A DNA stretch of 64,000 nt from Providencia rettgeri (GCA_900455085.1 UGTZ01000001.1:2200501-2264500), one strand, 5' to 3'; numbered from the stretch's first letter, positions 38,616 to 48,171 are shown. Numbers and translations: made by a program. Notes: generated by a model not told the origin, from the sequence alone.

Positions 38616-39227
38616 TTAGTGCGAATGAGTAGGTTCGGTTGCATTGGGAGTAGAAAGAGCCCATGCCACAGTGTTTTCTAGCAACTGTTTACCTTGCGTT
38701 GTTAAAATGGATTCGGGATGAAATTGGAATCCACAAACTCTATCGCTATCATTACGTACAGCCATGACCATGCCATTTGAATGGGCACAAATGGTTAAGC
38801 TTTCCGGAATTTGGCTACCAACAAGAGAGTGGTAACGCGCCACTGATATTGGGTTTTCAAGATGATTAAACATAGCTAAACCATCATGTGTGGCAATCGA
38901 AGATTTACCATGCAAAATTTCACCAGCAGCTGAAACCGTTCCGCCATAAGCTTCAACGATGGCTTGGTGACCTAAGCAAATACCAATAACAGGAATTTTG
39001 CCTTTTACTCGCATTAATACTTCTGGCATTGAACCTGCTTCACTCGGTTTACCAGGGCCGGGTGATAAGACTAGTATCGGTGAAATCATTTGATTTAATA
39101 CAGATAAAATATGTTCTACATTGACTGTATTGCGATAAATAACCACGTTATGGCCACCTGCGCGCAGTTGGTCTACTAGGTTATAAGTAAAGGAGTCAAC
39201 GTTATCGAGCAGTAAAATGTTCGCCAT
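38616..39227 (-). CDS. trpG: Anthranilate synthase glutaminase component
   Basis: Supplies ammonia from glutamine to TrpE. 203 residues. The class I amidotransferase triad is nucleophile Cys84 in GICLGHQAI and the His-Glu pair in FQFHPESI; the oxyanion strand LSPGPGKP is present. Start overlaps the trpE stop by one base (TAATG). Encoded separately from trpD, as in Serratia and Morganellaceae. Confidence 0.96.
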   Translation of the reverse strand: MANILLLDNVDSFTYNLVDQLRAGGHNVVIYRNTVNVEHILSVLNQMISPILVLSPGPGKPSEAGSMPEVLMRVKGKIPVIGICLGHQAIVEAYGGTVSAAGEILHGKSSIATHDGLAMFNHLENPISVARYHSLVGSQIPESLTICAHSNGMVMAVRNDSDRVCGFQFHPESILTTQGKQLLENTVAWALSTPNATEPTHSH

Positions 39228-40800
39228 TAGAATAACTCCTTAACTTGATGTGCTTGGGCAATTGCACGGATCACTGCACGTGCCTTATTACGGGTTTCAT
39301 CGGCTTCAGCTTGAGGTACGGAATCTAGAACGACACCACCTCCCGCTTGCACAGTGGCAATACCATTTTCTACGTACGCAGAGCGAATAACGATACAGGT
39401 ATCAAAATCACCATTTCCTTGAAAATATCCTACAGCTCCTCCGTATGACCCTCGGCGTTCTTGCTCATATTGAGCAATCAGTTGCATGGCTTTTACCTTT
39501 GGTGCACCCGTTAAAGTCCCCATATTCATGCAAGCTTGGTATGCATGAAAACATCTAAATCTTGGCGCAATGTTCCCACAACATGAGAAACTAAGTGCAT
39601 CACGAAAGAGTAACGGTCAACCTTAGTTAGGTTGGCGACGTAACGGCTACCGGCTTCACAAATACGGGCTAAATCGTTGCGTGCTAAGTCAACTAACATG
39701 ATGTGTTCAGCGAGTTCTTTTTCATCTGAGCGCATGGAAAGTTCAATTCGGCTGTCTAAGTCGAGGTCTAATTCACCCTGCGCGTTACGCCCACGAGGGC
39801 GGGTTCCTGCGATAGGATAAATTTCCACTTTGCGATTTGCTGTTGCATATTTGAGCGCGCTTTCAGGTGAAGCCCCAAAGAGTGTGAATGCTTCATCTTG
39901 CATGTAGAACATATAAGGCTTGGGTTTTGTGCTTTGAGTTTTTGATATGCAATTAAGGGATGTGAGCATGGCATCGTAAATTTACGAGAAGGCACAACCT
40001 GAAAAATATCACCACGGTATATGGCTTCTTTTAATGAGGTGACAATTTCCCCGTATTGTTGGTCATTTTTGTTTATCGAGACCGCAAAATCAGGTGCTGT
40101 TGCTAAAGGAAGTGCGGGTAAGAACGGACGGCACGAAGCTATAATTTGTGCGTGGCGTTGTGTAACCGTTTCGACATCTTGCTCATTTTGCGTAAATAGG
40201 CAACTTTTGAGTCGAGCAGCCTGATTTTGGTGGTCGATCACTAAATAATGTTCAGCAACAAAAAAAACAATAGTCAGGGCAGTGATTAACGGTATTCACC
40301 TTGGGTAAATCTTCAAAACTGGCGACTAAATCGTATGCAAACAAACCACCAACAAACAGGTTTTCAGGTTTTGTTGAATAGGCTTGTGCGAGAGCGGGCA
40401 GAGCACGTAAAACGTCTAAACAAGATGCGGCCTTCAGACGACTGTCTTCGTCTAAATCTTTCGCTGGCGAGCTGAACGTTACCGTTAAGCTATTTTCTTG
40501 CATGCTATGATGTGTGATTAAACGGGTTAATTGTGCTAACAGCTTTGGTAATAAAGCCTGACCATTTGGCGTCAACGCGTCTATTTCAACTTGTTGGCCA
40601 AAAGCACGAATACGTAGCGCGCTGTTGACAACCAGCAAGCTTTGCAAGTTGGCTTTATTATTAATTTCAGCAGACTCTAACAGCATTGTTGATGGAACTT
40701 GATGACACAGATGATTAAATAATAATGTAGGATCAGGCTGATAATTAATTGGGCTATCCAGATACTTAAAATGTGCTAATGTGGTGTTTTGTTCGTTCAT
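39227..40800 (-). CDS. trpE: Anthranilate synthase component I, frameshifted three times
   Basis: Chorismate-using subunit. The amino-terminal LLESAEI element is the tryptophan feedback site. DIFQVVPSRKF, YPIAGTRPRGRN, ELAEHIMLVDLARNDLAR and GTLTGAPKVKAMQLI are catalytic-core signatures. Three breaks occur: an A8 run at 40260-40267 (one base too many, should read DYCFFVAEHYLV), GG at 39917-39918 (one too few, should read QNPSPYMFYMQ), and A4 at 39548-39551 (one too few, should read DVFHAYQACMNMG). Corrected length 524 residues, normal. First structural gene after the leader. Confidence 0.93.
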
Positions 40801-40828
40801 GATGTTGCCTTACGCTAATTTTTGACAT

Positions 40829-40856
40829 AAAAAACCCGCCAATGAAGGGCGGGTTT
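40829..40856 (-). terminator. trp attenuator terminator
   Basis: On the minus strand, stem AAACCCGCC / GGCGGGTTT with a 7-base loop and then a T6 run, between trpL and trpE. This is the usual position of the trp attenuator. Confidence 0.88.
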
Positions 40857-40876
40857 GGCACTGAAACATACAATAA

Positions 40877-40948
40877 CTATGCGCGTGCGGCTTCCGCCCA
40901 ATCTGGGAAGTCACGCCACCAACGATTTGATAAGTTAAATAAAGTCAT
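40877..40948 (-). CDS. trpL: trp operon leader peptide
   Basis: 23-codon leader: it begins MTLFNLSNRWWRDF and includes three tryptophans (two adjacent, one later in DWAEAAR). A GAGG site precedes the ATG and the attenuator hairpin follows. Ribosome stalling at the Trp pair under low tryptophan should favour the antiterminator and trp expression. Confidence 0.92.
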   Translation of the reverse strand: MTLFNLSNRWWRDFPDWAEAARA

Positions 40949-40997
40949 TGTATGCCTCACTGGATAAACTGATGTTTTTTAGCCTTAGCTATCTTGC

Positions 40998-41031
40998 GTA
41001 CTAGTAAACTGGATCGAGTTATTTATGTCAA
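40998..41031 (-). promoter_or_regulatory. trp promoter and TrpR operator
   Basis: On the minus strand, -35 TTGACA (41026-41031), a 17-base spacer and -10 TTTACT. The operator-like TTTACTAGTACGC overlaps the -10 and matches the E. coli trp operator half ACTAGTACGC exactly. Repression by TrpR is strongly suggested. The divergent rnm gene starts within 70 bases. Confidence 0.82.
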
Positions 41032-41090
41032 GGGCTTTGTTAATTTATTAGGAAAAATAATTTTTCATGGAAATTGGAGAAGATATCAAT

Positions 41091-41963
41091 ATGTCGACAG
41101 CCTCGCTACCATTAGTGACTCGCTACGACTTACATAGCCATACGAATGCTTCGGATGGTGACCTCACTCCAGCAGAGTTAATCGAACGTGCTATTGAAAA
41201 AGGGGTTAATATTTTAGCGATCACCGATCACGATACCTGTGAAGGTGTATTTGAGGCTCGTCGCTACCTTACTGAAAATGAAAGGCCAATTGAGTTAGTC
41301 AATGGTGTTGAAGTTTCGACACTGTGGGAAAACATTGAAATACATATTGTCGGGTTAAATTTTGCTCCTTCACACCCCGCTATGGCTCAATTGTTGAAAG
41401 CACAATCTGAACGTCGTTTCGAGCGTGGTATTGAGATGGGCAGGCGATTACAAAAAGCGGGAATTGATGACGCATGGGAAAATGCGCAACATATTTCTGG
41501 TGGTGGGCAGGTAACGCGGGCTCATTTTGCACAGTATATTGTGAAAATAGGTAAAGAAAAAACCATTAATAACGTATTTAAGCGTTATTTATCAAAAGGA
41601 AAAATAGGATACGTTCCTGCGAAGTGGTGCTCAATTCAAAATTCTATCGACGCAATCCATGCGGCCGGTGGTATTGCGGTATTAGCTCATCCTGCAAAAT
41701 ATCAATTATCCAATAAATGGTTAAAACGGTTGGTTGCGTATTTTAAACAGTGTGGTGGTGATGCCATGGAAGTTTCTCATTGCCAGCAGCCGCCACATGA
41801 AAAACAGTATTTAGCGGAATTAGCTAATAATGCAAATTTACATACATCGGTGGGTTCAGATTTTCATCGGCCTTGTTCTTGGATAGAGCTTGGCCGAAAT
41901 TTATGGTTACCAAATGAAGATAATGCAGTCTGGACGCTTTGGAATGCGGTAAAAAGCAGCTAA
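41091..41963 (+). CDS. rnm: PHP-domain ribonuclease AM / nucleoside bisphosphate phosphatase
   Basis: YciV family. PHP metal-binding motifs are YDLHSHTNASDG, ITDHDT, HFAQYIV, LAHPAKY and the final GSDFHRP. The E. coli protein trims 5' ends of small RNAs and hydrolyses 3',5'-nucleoside bisphosphates. I use ATG 41091 (290 residues), which has GGAGA before it and matches the family amino end; ATG 41067 is possible. Divergent from the trp operon, as in E. coli. Confidence 0.92.
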   Translation: MSTASLPLVTRYDLHSHTNASDGDLTPAELIERAIEKGVNILAITDHDTCEGVFEARRYLTENERPIELVNGVEVSTLWENIEIHIVGLNFAPSHPAMAQLLKAQSERRFERGIEMGRRLQKAGIDDAWENAQHISGGGQVTRAHFAQYIVKIGKEKTINNVFKRYLSKGKIGYVPAKWCSIQNSIDAIHAAGGIAVLAHPAKYQLSNKWLKRLVAYFKQCGGDAMEVSHCQQPPHEKQYLAELANNANLHTSVGSDFHRPCSWIELGRNLWLPNEDNAVWTLWNAVKSS

Positions 41964-42113
41964 TTAATTGATGTATTAATAATGCGGTGTAAAATAATTA
42001 TTATAAGTGATGATTTATTTCTGAGTAGGTCATCTCATGGAATTAAGAGATAGTAGCATTTATAGGTGTTTTTGCCGGGTGATGCTGTCGATACCCAAAA
42101 ATTAGAGGTATGT

Positions 42114-42734
42114 ATGAGCCAGTTTTTTTATGTCCATCCGGATAATCCTCAAGCAAGGCTGATTAGCCAGAGTGTTGAAATTCTAAATAAAGGCGGTGTC
42201 ATTGTTTACCCTACGGATTCAGGATACGCCATTGGATGCCGTTTAGAAGAAAAAGATGCTTTGCAACGTATTTGTCGTATCCGTCAGCTTGATGCTAACC
42301 ATAATTTCACTTTAATGTGTCGAGATCTCTCTGAGCTATCGAATTACGCGCATGTTGATAACACCGTTTTCCGTTTAATTAAAAATAATACGCCAGGTAA
42401 TTACACCTTTATTTTACGGGCAACGAAAGAAGTTCCACGGCGTTTAATGAATGAAAAACGTAAAACCATTGGCTTACGTGTGCCATCAAACACGATTGCT
42501 CGGGATTTACTCGAAGCTGTTGGTGAACCTTTGATGTCAACCAGTTTGATTATGCCTGGCGATGATTTCACGCAATCAGATCCTGAAGAAATTCGCGATT
42601 TACTTGATAAACAAGTCGATTTAGTTATACACGGTGGTTATATCGGGCAAAAACCAACAACTGTGATTGACTTTACTGATGATACACCTGTTGTGGCACG
42701 CGTCGGAACAGGGGACCCAACGCCTTTTGAATAA
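42114..42734 (+). CDS. yciO: YciO family (YrdC/Sua5-like) protein
   Basis: 206 residues. ILNKGGVIVYPTDSGYAIGC, RLMNEKRKTIGLRVPSN and STSLIMPGDDF fit the YciO branch of the YrdC RNA-binding or threonylcarbamoyl-AMP synthase fold. YciO itself has weak or uncertain activity. I start at MSQFFYVHPDNP after GAGG. The upstream extension has no support. Confidence 0.92.
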   Translation: MSQFFYVHPDNPQARLISQSVEILNKGGVIVYPTDSGYAIGCRLEEKDALQRICRIRQLDANHNFTLMCRDLSELSNYAHVDNTVFRLIKNNTPGNYTFILRATKEVPRRLMNEKRKTIGLRVPSNTIARDLLEAVGEPLMSTSLIMPGDDFTQSDPEEIRDLLDKQVDLVIHGGYIGQKPTTVIDFTDDTPVVARVGTGDPTPFE

Positions 42735-42936
42735 ATACAAATACCTAAAAGCCTAAGATTTAGCATGGAATTAAATAAAATCGTATTGAAAGTGCGATAT
42801 TCAGATAAGTTATAGGGGTTCAGGACAAACCTGTGTATAATGCGCGGGTTTTCAAATTCATTACTTTTTGGTACGGTCACAAGATGACGCGCCAAAAAGA
42901 TATTTGACGCCTGTGAAGGCGACAGCAGAGGGTTAC

Positions 42937-43854
42937 ATGAGCGTAAAACCGCAAAAAACTGAAAAATTACAGAAAATCCTTGCTCGTTCAGGGCATGGTT
43001 CTCGTCGAGAAATCGAAACATTCCTGCAAGCGGGTCGTATTAGTGTTGATGGCAAAATTGCGACACTCGGAGACCGTGTTGAAGTCACACCAGCAACAAA
43101 AATTCGTTTAGATGGTCGTTTATTAGCTATCAAAGAACCTGAAAAAGAAATTTGCCGTGTAATGGCTTATTACAAGCCAGAAGGTGAATTATGTACACGC
43201 CATGATCCAGAAGGGCGCCCAACTGTCTTTAACCGTTTACCTCGCTTAACGGGAGCACGGTGGATTGCTGTTGGTCGCTTAGATGTTAACACCAGCGGTT
43301 TATTGTTATTTACGACGGATGGTGAGCTAGCTAATCGTTTAATGCATCCAAGCCGTGAAGTTGAGCGTGAATATGCTGTACGTGTGTTTGGTGAAATCAA
43401 TGAAGCGAAAATTCGTCAATTAACACAAGGTGTACAGTTGGAAGATGGTCCAGCTTCTTTTAAAACGGTTTCTTACCGTGGCGGAGAAGGGATGAATCAA
43501 TGGTTTAACGTCACTTTAACTGAAGGGCGTAACCGCGAGGTCCGCCGCCTTTGGGAATCGGTTGGTGTTCAAGTAAGCCGTTTAATCCGTGTGCGTTATG
43601 GTGATATTGATTTACCAAAAGGTTTACCACGTGGAGGATGGACGGAACTGGGTTTAGAGCAAACCAATTATCTCCGTGAGCTGGTGGAATTGCCGGTAGA
43701 AACTGAAAGCAAAGTTGCCGTTGAGCGTGACCAACGTCGTATTAAAGCAAACCAAATTCGCCGTGCGGTAAAACGCCATACGCAAGTTGCATCACGTCCT
43801 GCATCAAAACGTCAATCTTCAAGACCAACGGCGAAACGTCGTACTCGCATCTAG
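42937..43854 (+). CDS. rluB: 23S rRNA pseudouridine(2605) synthase
   Basis: 305 residues. An S4 RNA-binding domain (KLQKILARSGHGSRREIE ... GRISVDG) is followed by the RsuA-family catalytic domain with Asp116 in GRLDVNTSGLLLFTTDG and the segment NREVRRLWESVG. A basic carboxyl tail (ASKRQSSRPTAKRRTRI) follows. ATG 42937 has a GAGG site; an upstream in-frame extension is unlikely. A TATAAT at about 42835 may be its promoter. yciQ, which lies before rluB in E. coli, is absent. Confidence 0.94.
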   Translation: MSVKPQKTEKLQKILARSGHGSRREIETFLQAGRISVDGKIATLGDRVEVTPATKIRLDGRLLAIKEPEKEICRVMAYYKPEGELCTRHDPEGRPTVFNRLPRLTGARWIAVGRLDVNTSGLLLFTTDGELANRLMHPSREVEREYAVRVFGEINEAKIRQLTQGVQLEDGPASFKTVSYRGGEGMNQWFNVTLTEGRNREVRRLWESVGVQVSRLIRVRYGDIDLPKGLPRGGWTELGLEQTNYLRELVELPVETESKVAVERDQRRIKANQIRRAVKRHTQVASRPASKRQSSRPTAKRRTRI

Positions 43855-43878
43855 ATTAATTGCAATTCTCGAATATTA

Positions 43879-43910
43879 AAAAAGCTGAGGCTCCACCCTC
43901 AGCTTTTTTT
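43879..43910 (+). terminator. rluB terminator
   Basis: Stem AAAAAGCTGAGG / CCTCAGCTTTTT with a 6-base loop and a T run, 25 bases after rluB. Confidence 0.88.
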
Positions 43911-44034
43911 GATGTATGGAAGTGATTCTCATCTATCAACGTAATGATTTTATTGAATATAACCTTGTTAATTATAAGAAAATTAATGTTCTAGTTCACA
44001 TTATTATGAAAGCTATCAATAAGAGATGATATTT

Positions 44035-44183
44035 ATGAGATATTCATCTCATTTTAATGTAATTAAAAGTCTTAGTATGACCCTTCTTGTGGGATGTATC
44101 TCACAAAATATTGGGTTGCTACTGATAATAAAGATAAATTTACAGATAAACCTATTACTTACCCAGTTTATCCAGATAAATAA
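44035..44183 (+). CDS. Probable small lipoprotein, frameshifted, function unknown
   Basis: The start MRYSSHFNVIKSLSMTLLVGC ends in a good lipobox (LVGC, Cys21). After the cysteine the zero frame gives an unlikely hydrophobic string, but the next frame reads TKYWVATDNKDKFTDKPITY then PVYPDK and stops. One base more near 44099-44103 would join them into a 49-residue lipoprotein. The second part has a natural protein look (charged, no stop), so I believe the joined version. It precedes aphA by 39 bases on the same strand. I do not recognise a family. Another start lies at 44026. Confidence 0.5.
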
Positions 44184-44222
44184 AGAATGGTTTAAGTGGA
44201 TAAACCTGAATAAGGACAAAAC

Positions 44223-44936
44223 ATGAAAAAAATAACACTGACTTTGAGTGCGATTGCATTGGCATTAAGTTTTACAGCAACGTCTCAAGCAAAAATTCCA
44301 ATGCCAGAAACCGTAAGCCCTGGGGTTACCGTTGTTGAACTAGCTCAACAACAGCCTATTCATTGGGTTTCCATCGAACAAATTAAACAAAGCCTAGAAG
44401 GCAAAGCGCCAATGGCTGTTGGGTTTGATATCGATGATACGGTGTTATTTTCGAGTCCAGGTTTTTACCGTGGTAAATTAGAGTTCTCTCCTAACGACTT
44501 TAGCTATCTCAAAAACCAACAATTTTGGGAAAAAATGAATAATGAGTGGGACAAATTCAGCATGCCAAAACAAGTGGGTATTGATTTAGTCAAAATGCAC
44601 TTAGATCGCGGTGATACTGTCTATTTCATCACAGGCCGTACGAAAACAAAAACAGAAACGGTGACTAAATACGTTCAAGAAGGTTTAGCAATACCTGCAG
44701 ATAAAATGCAACCTGTCATTTTTGCAGGTGATGAACCAGGGCAAAATAATAAAGTGAGTTGGATGCGTGATCACAAATTAACCATCTATTATGGTGATGC
44801 TGATGCAGATATCGCAGCAGCTCATGAGTTAGGTATTCGTGGTGTCCGTATTTTACGTGCAGCTAATTCATCTTATCAACCATTACCAAAAGCCGGGCGT
44901 TTTGGTGAAGAGGTGGTGATTAATTCAGAATATTAA
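44223..44936 (+). CDS. aphA: Class B non-specific acid phosphatase
   Basis: Periplasmic HAD-type phosphatase and phosphotransferase. 237 residues with a signal peptide (MKKITLTLSAIALALSFTATSQA). The DDDD-type motif is VGFDIDDTVLFSSPG with Asp69 and Asp71, followed by FITGRTKT and YYGDADADI. The frame is intact. AAGGA precedes the start. In E. coli aphA is elsewhere; here it is placed between rluB and btuR. Confidence 0.94.
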   Translation: MKKITLTLSAIALALSFTATSQAKIPMPETVSPGVTVVELAQQQPIHWVSIEQIKQSLEGKAPMAVGFDIDDTVLFSSPGFYRGKLEFSPNDFSYLKNQQFWEKMNNEWDKFSMPKQVGIDLVKMHLDRGDTVYFITGRTKTKTETVTKYVQEGLAIPADKMQPVIFAGDEPGQNNKVSWMRDHKLTIYYGDADADIAAAHELGIRGVRILRAANSSYQPLPKAGRFGEEVVINSEY

Positions 44937-44955
44937 TTCTGTAATTAGCCATAAT

Positions 44956-44989
44956 AAAAAGGCGGTCATTTAGAAATGACCGCCTTTTT
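44956..44989 (+). terminator. aphA terminator
   Basis: 16-base perfect stem AAAAAGGCGGTCATTT / AAATGACCGCCTTTTT with a 2-base gap that must open to a larger loop, and a T run. Confidence 0.9.
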
Positions 44990-45004
44990 TAAGCGTAGGA
45001 TATT

Positions 45005-45420
45005 TTAGTTAGTCACAACAGCATCAATAATCACACGATTACCGGAGATGCTTCCTGTCGTTCCACTCGTGACGATAGGGCTGGTGATCTTAGTGGTATT
45101 AGTCGAACGTAAAGCCCCATACTGATTATTAACCCGATTTTTGGAATAAATAGTTAGGTTTTCCCAGCAGTCACTTTTCCTGCGTAGTTTTCTAATGTGC
45201 CAATATCAAGCTTTTGGTTATTAGCGGCTGTAATTTGCCCATAATTATTATTGAATGTCGCTTTGAGTTTAATGTCAACATCGTTACGTGCAGCAGCGTT
45301 ATTATTCACATTTGCAGCAATTGAACCATACAAGTTATTTAGAGTATCTCCTTTAACTTTAACAGTACCATTATTAGTTTGTAGACCACCATTTTGGCCT
45401 GTAAGACCAAAGATAGTTAG
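45005..45420 (-). pseudogene. Fragment of a filamentous-hemagglutinin-type exoprotein (TpsA)
   Basis: About 138 residues of repeat-rich, Asn/Gly/Thr-rich sequence: LTIFGLTGQNGGLQTNNG, FNNNYGQITAANNQKLDIG, NLTIYSKNRVNNQYGALRST and the end GNRVIIDAVVTN. The repeated pattern of LTI, NNxYG and small residues fits beta-helix repeats of ShlA/FhaB-like exoproteins. It lacks any start; an in-frame stop stands just upstream (45421-45423). One frame break at an A4 run (45159-45162). A true relic, on the same strand as the TpsB remnant 11 kb away. Confidence 0.72.
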
Positions 45421-45490
45421 CTAGATACAAGTCGATTAAAAGTACAATAACTGTATAAATATCGAATTATTGCACTTTCTTAGCGGCTAG

Positions 45491-46081
45491 TTACCAATCA
45501 ATCCCTTTTTGAGCTTTAATCCCAATATCAAATGCATGTTTCACTGGGCGCATTTCTGTTACTGTATCGGCTAACTCGATTAAATCTCGGTGGCAACCTC
45601 TACCCGTGATCACGACAGATTGATTGGTAGGGCGGCTTTGTAATGCTTGAACCACCTCTGCTAATTCGAGGTAATGATAACTCACCATATAGGTGAGCTC
45701 ATCTAAAATGACTAAATCGTACTGTGGGTCACTTAACAATTGCTTGGCGTACTGCCAAGTTTCCATACAAGCAAGGGTATCGGTCTCTTTATTTTGAGTC
45801 TCCCACGTAAACCCTGTTGACATAACATAGAAGGGGACGCCTTGTGGTTCTAGTAGTTCGCGTTCGCCATTATCCCAACCTCCTTTAATAAATTGAACAA
45901 CAGCGGCTTTTTTACCATGGCCTACTGTACGGCAGACAGTTCCAAATGCGGCTGTGGTTTTGCCTTTCCCATTTCCAGTAAAGACAATAACGATCCCTCG
46001 TTCAATTTGTGCGGCTTCAATACGTGCATCTACTTTTTCTTTTAAACGTTGTTGGCGTTCTTCGTGTCGATTTTGAGACAT
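45491..46081 (-). CDS. btuR: Corrinoid adenosyltransferase
   Basis: Adds the adenosyl group to cob(I)alamin. 196 residues. The P-loop near the amino end is TGNGKGKTTAAFG, followed by QFIKGGWDNGE, VILDELTYM and TGRGCHRDLIE, all CobO/BtuR signatures. The frame is intact. It follows yciK by five bases and is probably co-transcribed with it. Confidence 0.95.
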   Translation of the reverse strand: MSQNRHEERQQRLKEKVDARIEAAQIERGIVIVFTGNGKGKTTAAFGTVCRTVGHGKKAAVVQFIKGGWDNGERELLEPQGVPFYVMSTGFTWETQNKETDTLACMETWQYAKQLLSDPQYDLVILDELTYMVSYHYLELAEVVQALQSRPTNQSVVITGRGCHRDLIELADTVTEMRPVKHAFDIGIKAQKGIDW

Positions 46082-46086
46082 CGTGT

Positions 46087-46851
46087 TTACTCCGCAGCAC
46101 CAGGTTTACGTCCGGGTTGAGCATCATAACTACTTCCCGTTTTACGCAGGCTATCATCGCCCATCAAATAGATATAAATAGGCATGATATCAGCAGGGGT
46201 TTTTAATTTAAGCGGATTTTCATCAGGAAATGCACTTGCTCGCATTGAGGTTCGAGTGCCGCCTGGGTTAATACAATTTACACGAAGATTAGTCTGCTTA
46301 TATTCTTCGGCTAGCACTTGCATTAAACCTTCGGTGGCAAATTTTGATACAGCATAGGCGCCCCAACCGGCGCGACCTTGCTTACCTACACTCGAACTGG
46401 TGAAAACTAATGAGGCATTAGGTGCTTTGAGTAACAAAGGGAGCAATGCTTGAGTTAGCATAAATGTGGCATTAACATTTATTTGCATAACATCATGCCA
46501 TAGGTCGCTGGGTTGCTCAGTGATGGGGGCAACGACACCAAGTATTCCGGCATTGTGTAATACGCCATCTAAATAAGGTGTTATTGCGGCAACTTGCGAG
46601 GCTAGAGTATAGCAGTCATCAATTGTTGCAGTTAATAAGTCTAATATAAAGCAAGGTGGCTTACTTCCACCTAAAGCGGCTATTTCATCACTAACGGATT
46701 GTAATTTATGCTGTGTTCTACCAACAAGGATAAGGGATGCACCATAGCGCGCATAAGTGAGAGCGGCTTCACGGCCAATGCCATCACCGGCACCGGTTAC
46801 AAGAATCGTTTTACCTTTCAATAGGTCTTGTCTAGGTTGATATTGGAGCAT
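46087..46851 (-). CDS. yciK: Short-chain dehydrogenase YciK
   Basis: 254-residue Rossmann-fold oxidoreductase. The cofactor motif is TGAGDGIGREAA, followed by HNAGILG, the catalytic serine strand FTSSSVG and Tyr/Lys in YAVSKFA. Substrate unknown. I start at MLQYQPRQDLLKGK (46851), matching the family; a longer frame begins at 46878. Upstream of btuR in an apparent operon, as in E. coli. Confidence 0.94.
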   Translation of the reverse strand: MLQYQPRQDLLKGKTILVTGAGDGIGREAALTYARYGASLILVGRTQHKLQSVSDEIAALGGSKPPCFILDLLTATIDDCYTLASQVAAITPYLDGVLHNAGILGVVAPITEQPSDLWHDVMQINVNATFMLTQALLPLLLKAPNASLVFTSSSVGKQGRAGWGAYAVSKFATEGLMQVLAEEYKQTNLRVNCINPGGTRTSMRASAFPDENPLKLKTPADIMPIYIYLMGDDSLRKTGSSYDAQPGRKPGAAE

Positions 46852-47028
46852 ATTCTTTCCTACTATTGTGATTAGCATGTACGGTTATCATCGCACTGAT
46901 TGTGATAATTGGCTAATCTAACATAGTTATTAACGAAGTTTGTGTGCTAACTCTGTTTTTTTCTGGTTGTTTGCACGTAATCGTGAGATTATTTTTGTAT
47001 TGAAGATAAACATCAAAAGGATCAGATT

Positions 47029-48075
47029 GTGGAGTATTTCTCATTGTATGGGCTATTTTTAGCAAAAGTCGTCACTATTTTGGTGGCGGTGGTTTTGCTA
47101 GCTGTCTTTGTGTTTGGCGTAGGTATGCGCCGACAAGGGGCTAAAGGTGCTTTAAAAATCACAGATTTAGGTGAAAGTTATCGTGAGCGCCAACGCCAAA
47201 TGCAACAAATTAAAATGAATGAACCAGAACATAAAGCGTGGTTGAAAGCATTTAAAAAGCAGCAAAAAGCGAAATCAAAAAGTGAGAAAACAGGGGCGAA
47301 ATTAGGCCAAACAGGGGTTAAAAAACCTTGTTTATATGTCTTAGACTTTAAAGGTAGCATGGATGCCCGTGAAGTTGCCTCTTTACGTGAAGAGATCAGT
47401 GCAATTCTTGCTGTTGCCGATCAACAAGATGAAGTTTTGTTAAGACTTGAAAGCCCTGGTGGAATGGTTCATGGTTACGGTTTAGCAGCTTCTCAATTAT
47501 TAAGAATCAAAGAAAAAAATATCCCACTTACCATTACGGTTGATAAAGTTGCGGCGAGTGGCGGATACATGATGGCATGTATTGCAGATAAAATTATTGC
47601 TGCACCATTTGCCATTATTGGTTCGATTGGTGTGGTTGCTCAAATTCCGAATATTCATCGGTTATTAAAAAAACATGATGTTGACGTTGAACTTCATACC
47701 GCAGGTGAGTACAAGCGTACATTGACTATGTTAGGTGAGAATACAGAGCAAGGTCGCAAGAAATTTGTTGAAGATTTAAATTCAACGCATGAATTGTTTA
47801 AACAATTTGTTCATCAAAACCGCCCATCTTTAGATATTTCTGCAGTTGCAACAGGGGAGTATTGGTATGGTTCGCAGGCAATTGAAAAAGGGCTTGTGGA
47901 TAAAATTGGCGTAAGTGATGATTTTATTATTAATGCAATTGATACTAAGGAAATAGTTAGTATTCGTTATGTGTTAAGTAAAAAAATGATGGATAAGTTT
48001 ATGGGAAGCGCGGCAAAGAGCGTGGATAACTTATTATTGCGCTGGTGGCAACGCGGGCAAAAACCACTCTTGTAA
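47029..48075 (+). CDS. sohB: Inner-membrane peptidase SohB
   Basis: Member of the S49 (SppA) protease family with one amino-terminal anchor (residues 8-32) and an alanine/lysine-rich linker. Catalytic Ser177 is in KVAASGGYMMA and Lys229 in GEYKRTLTMLGENTE. 348 residues. GTG start with AAAAGG eight bases before it. The frame is intact. Divergent from yciK. Confidence 0.94.
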   Translation: MEYFSLYGLFLAKVVTILVAVVLLAVFVFGVGMRRQGAKGALKITDLGESYRERQRQMQQIKMNEPEHKAWLKAFKKQQKAKSKSEKTGAKLGQTGVKKPCLYVLDFKGSMDAREVASLREEISAILAVADQQDEVLLRLESPGGMVHGYGLAASQLLRIKEKNIPLTITVDKVAASGGYMMACIADKIIAAPFAIIGSIGVVAQIPNIHRLLKKHDVDVELHTAGEYKRTLTMLGENTEQGRKKFVEDLNSTHELFKQFVHQNRPSLDISAVATGEYWYGSQAIEKGLVDKIGVSDDFIINAIDTKEIVSIRYVLSKKMMDKFMGSAAKSVDNLLLRWWQRGQKPLL

Positions 48076-48120
48076 TTTTAAATTTCGCCTAGCGAATAAG
48101 CGTTTTTAAATCTACTATTA

Positions 48121-48148
48121 ATTTACCGGCGTTAAAGCCGGTAAATTT
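48121..48148. terminator. Bidirectional terminator sohB/yciN
   Basis: Perfect 10-base stem ATTTACCGGC / GCCGGTAAAT with a 6-base loop between convergent sohB and yciN. Confidence 0.82.
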
Positions 48149-48171
48149 TATACAAAAAGCAAACGTGTTAA

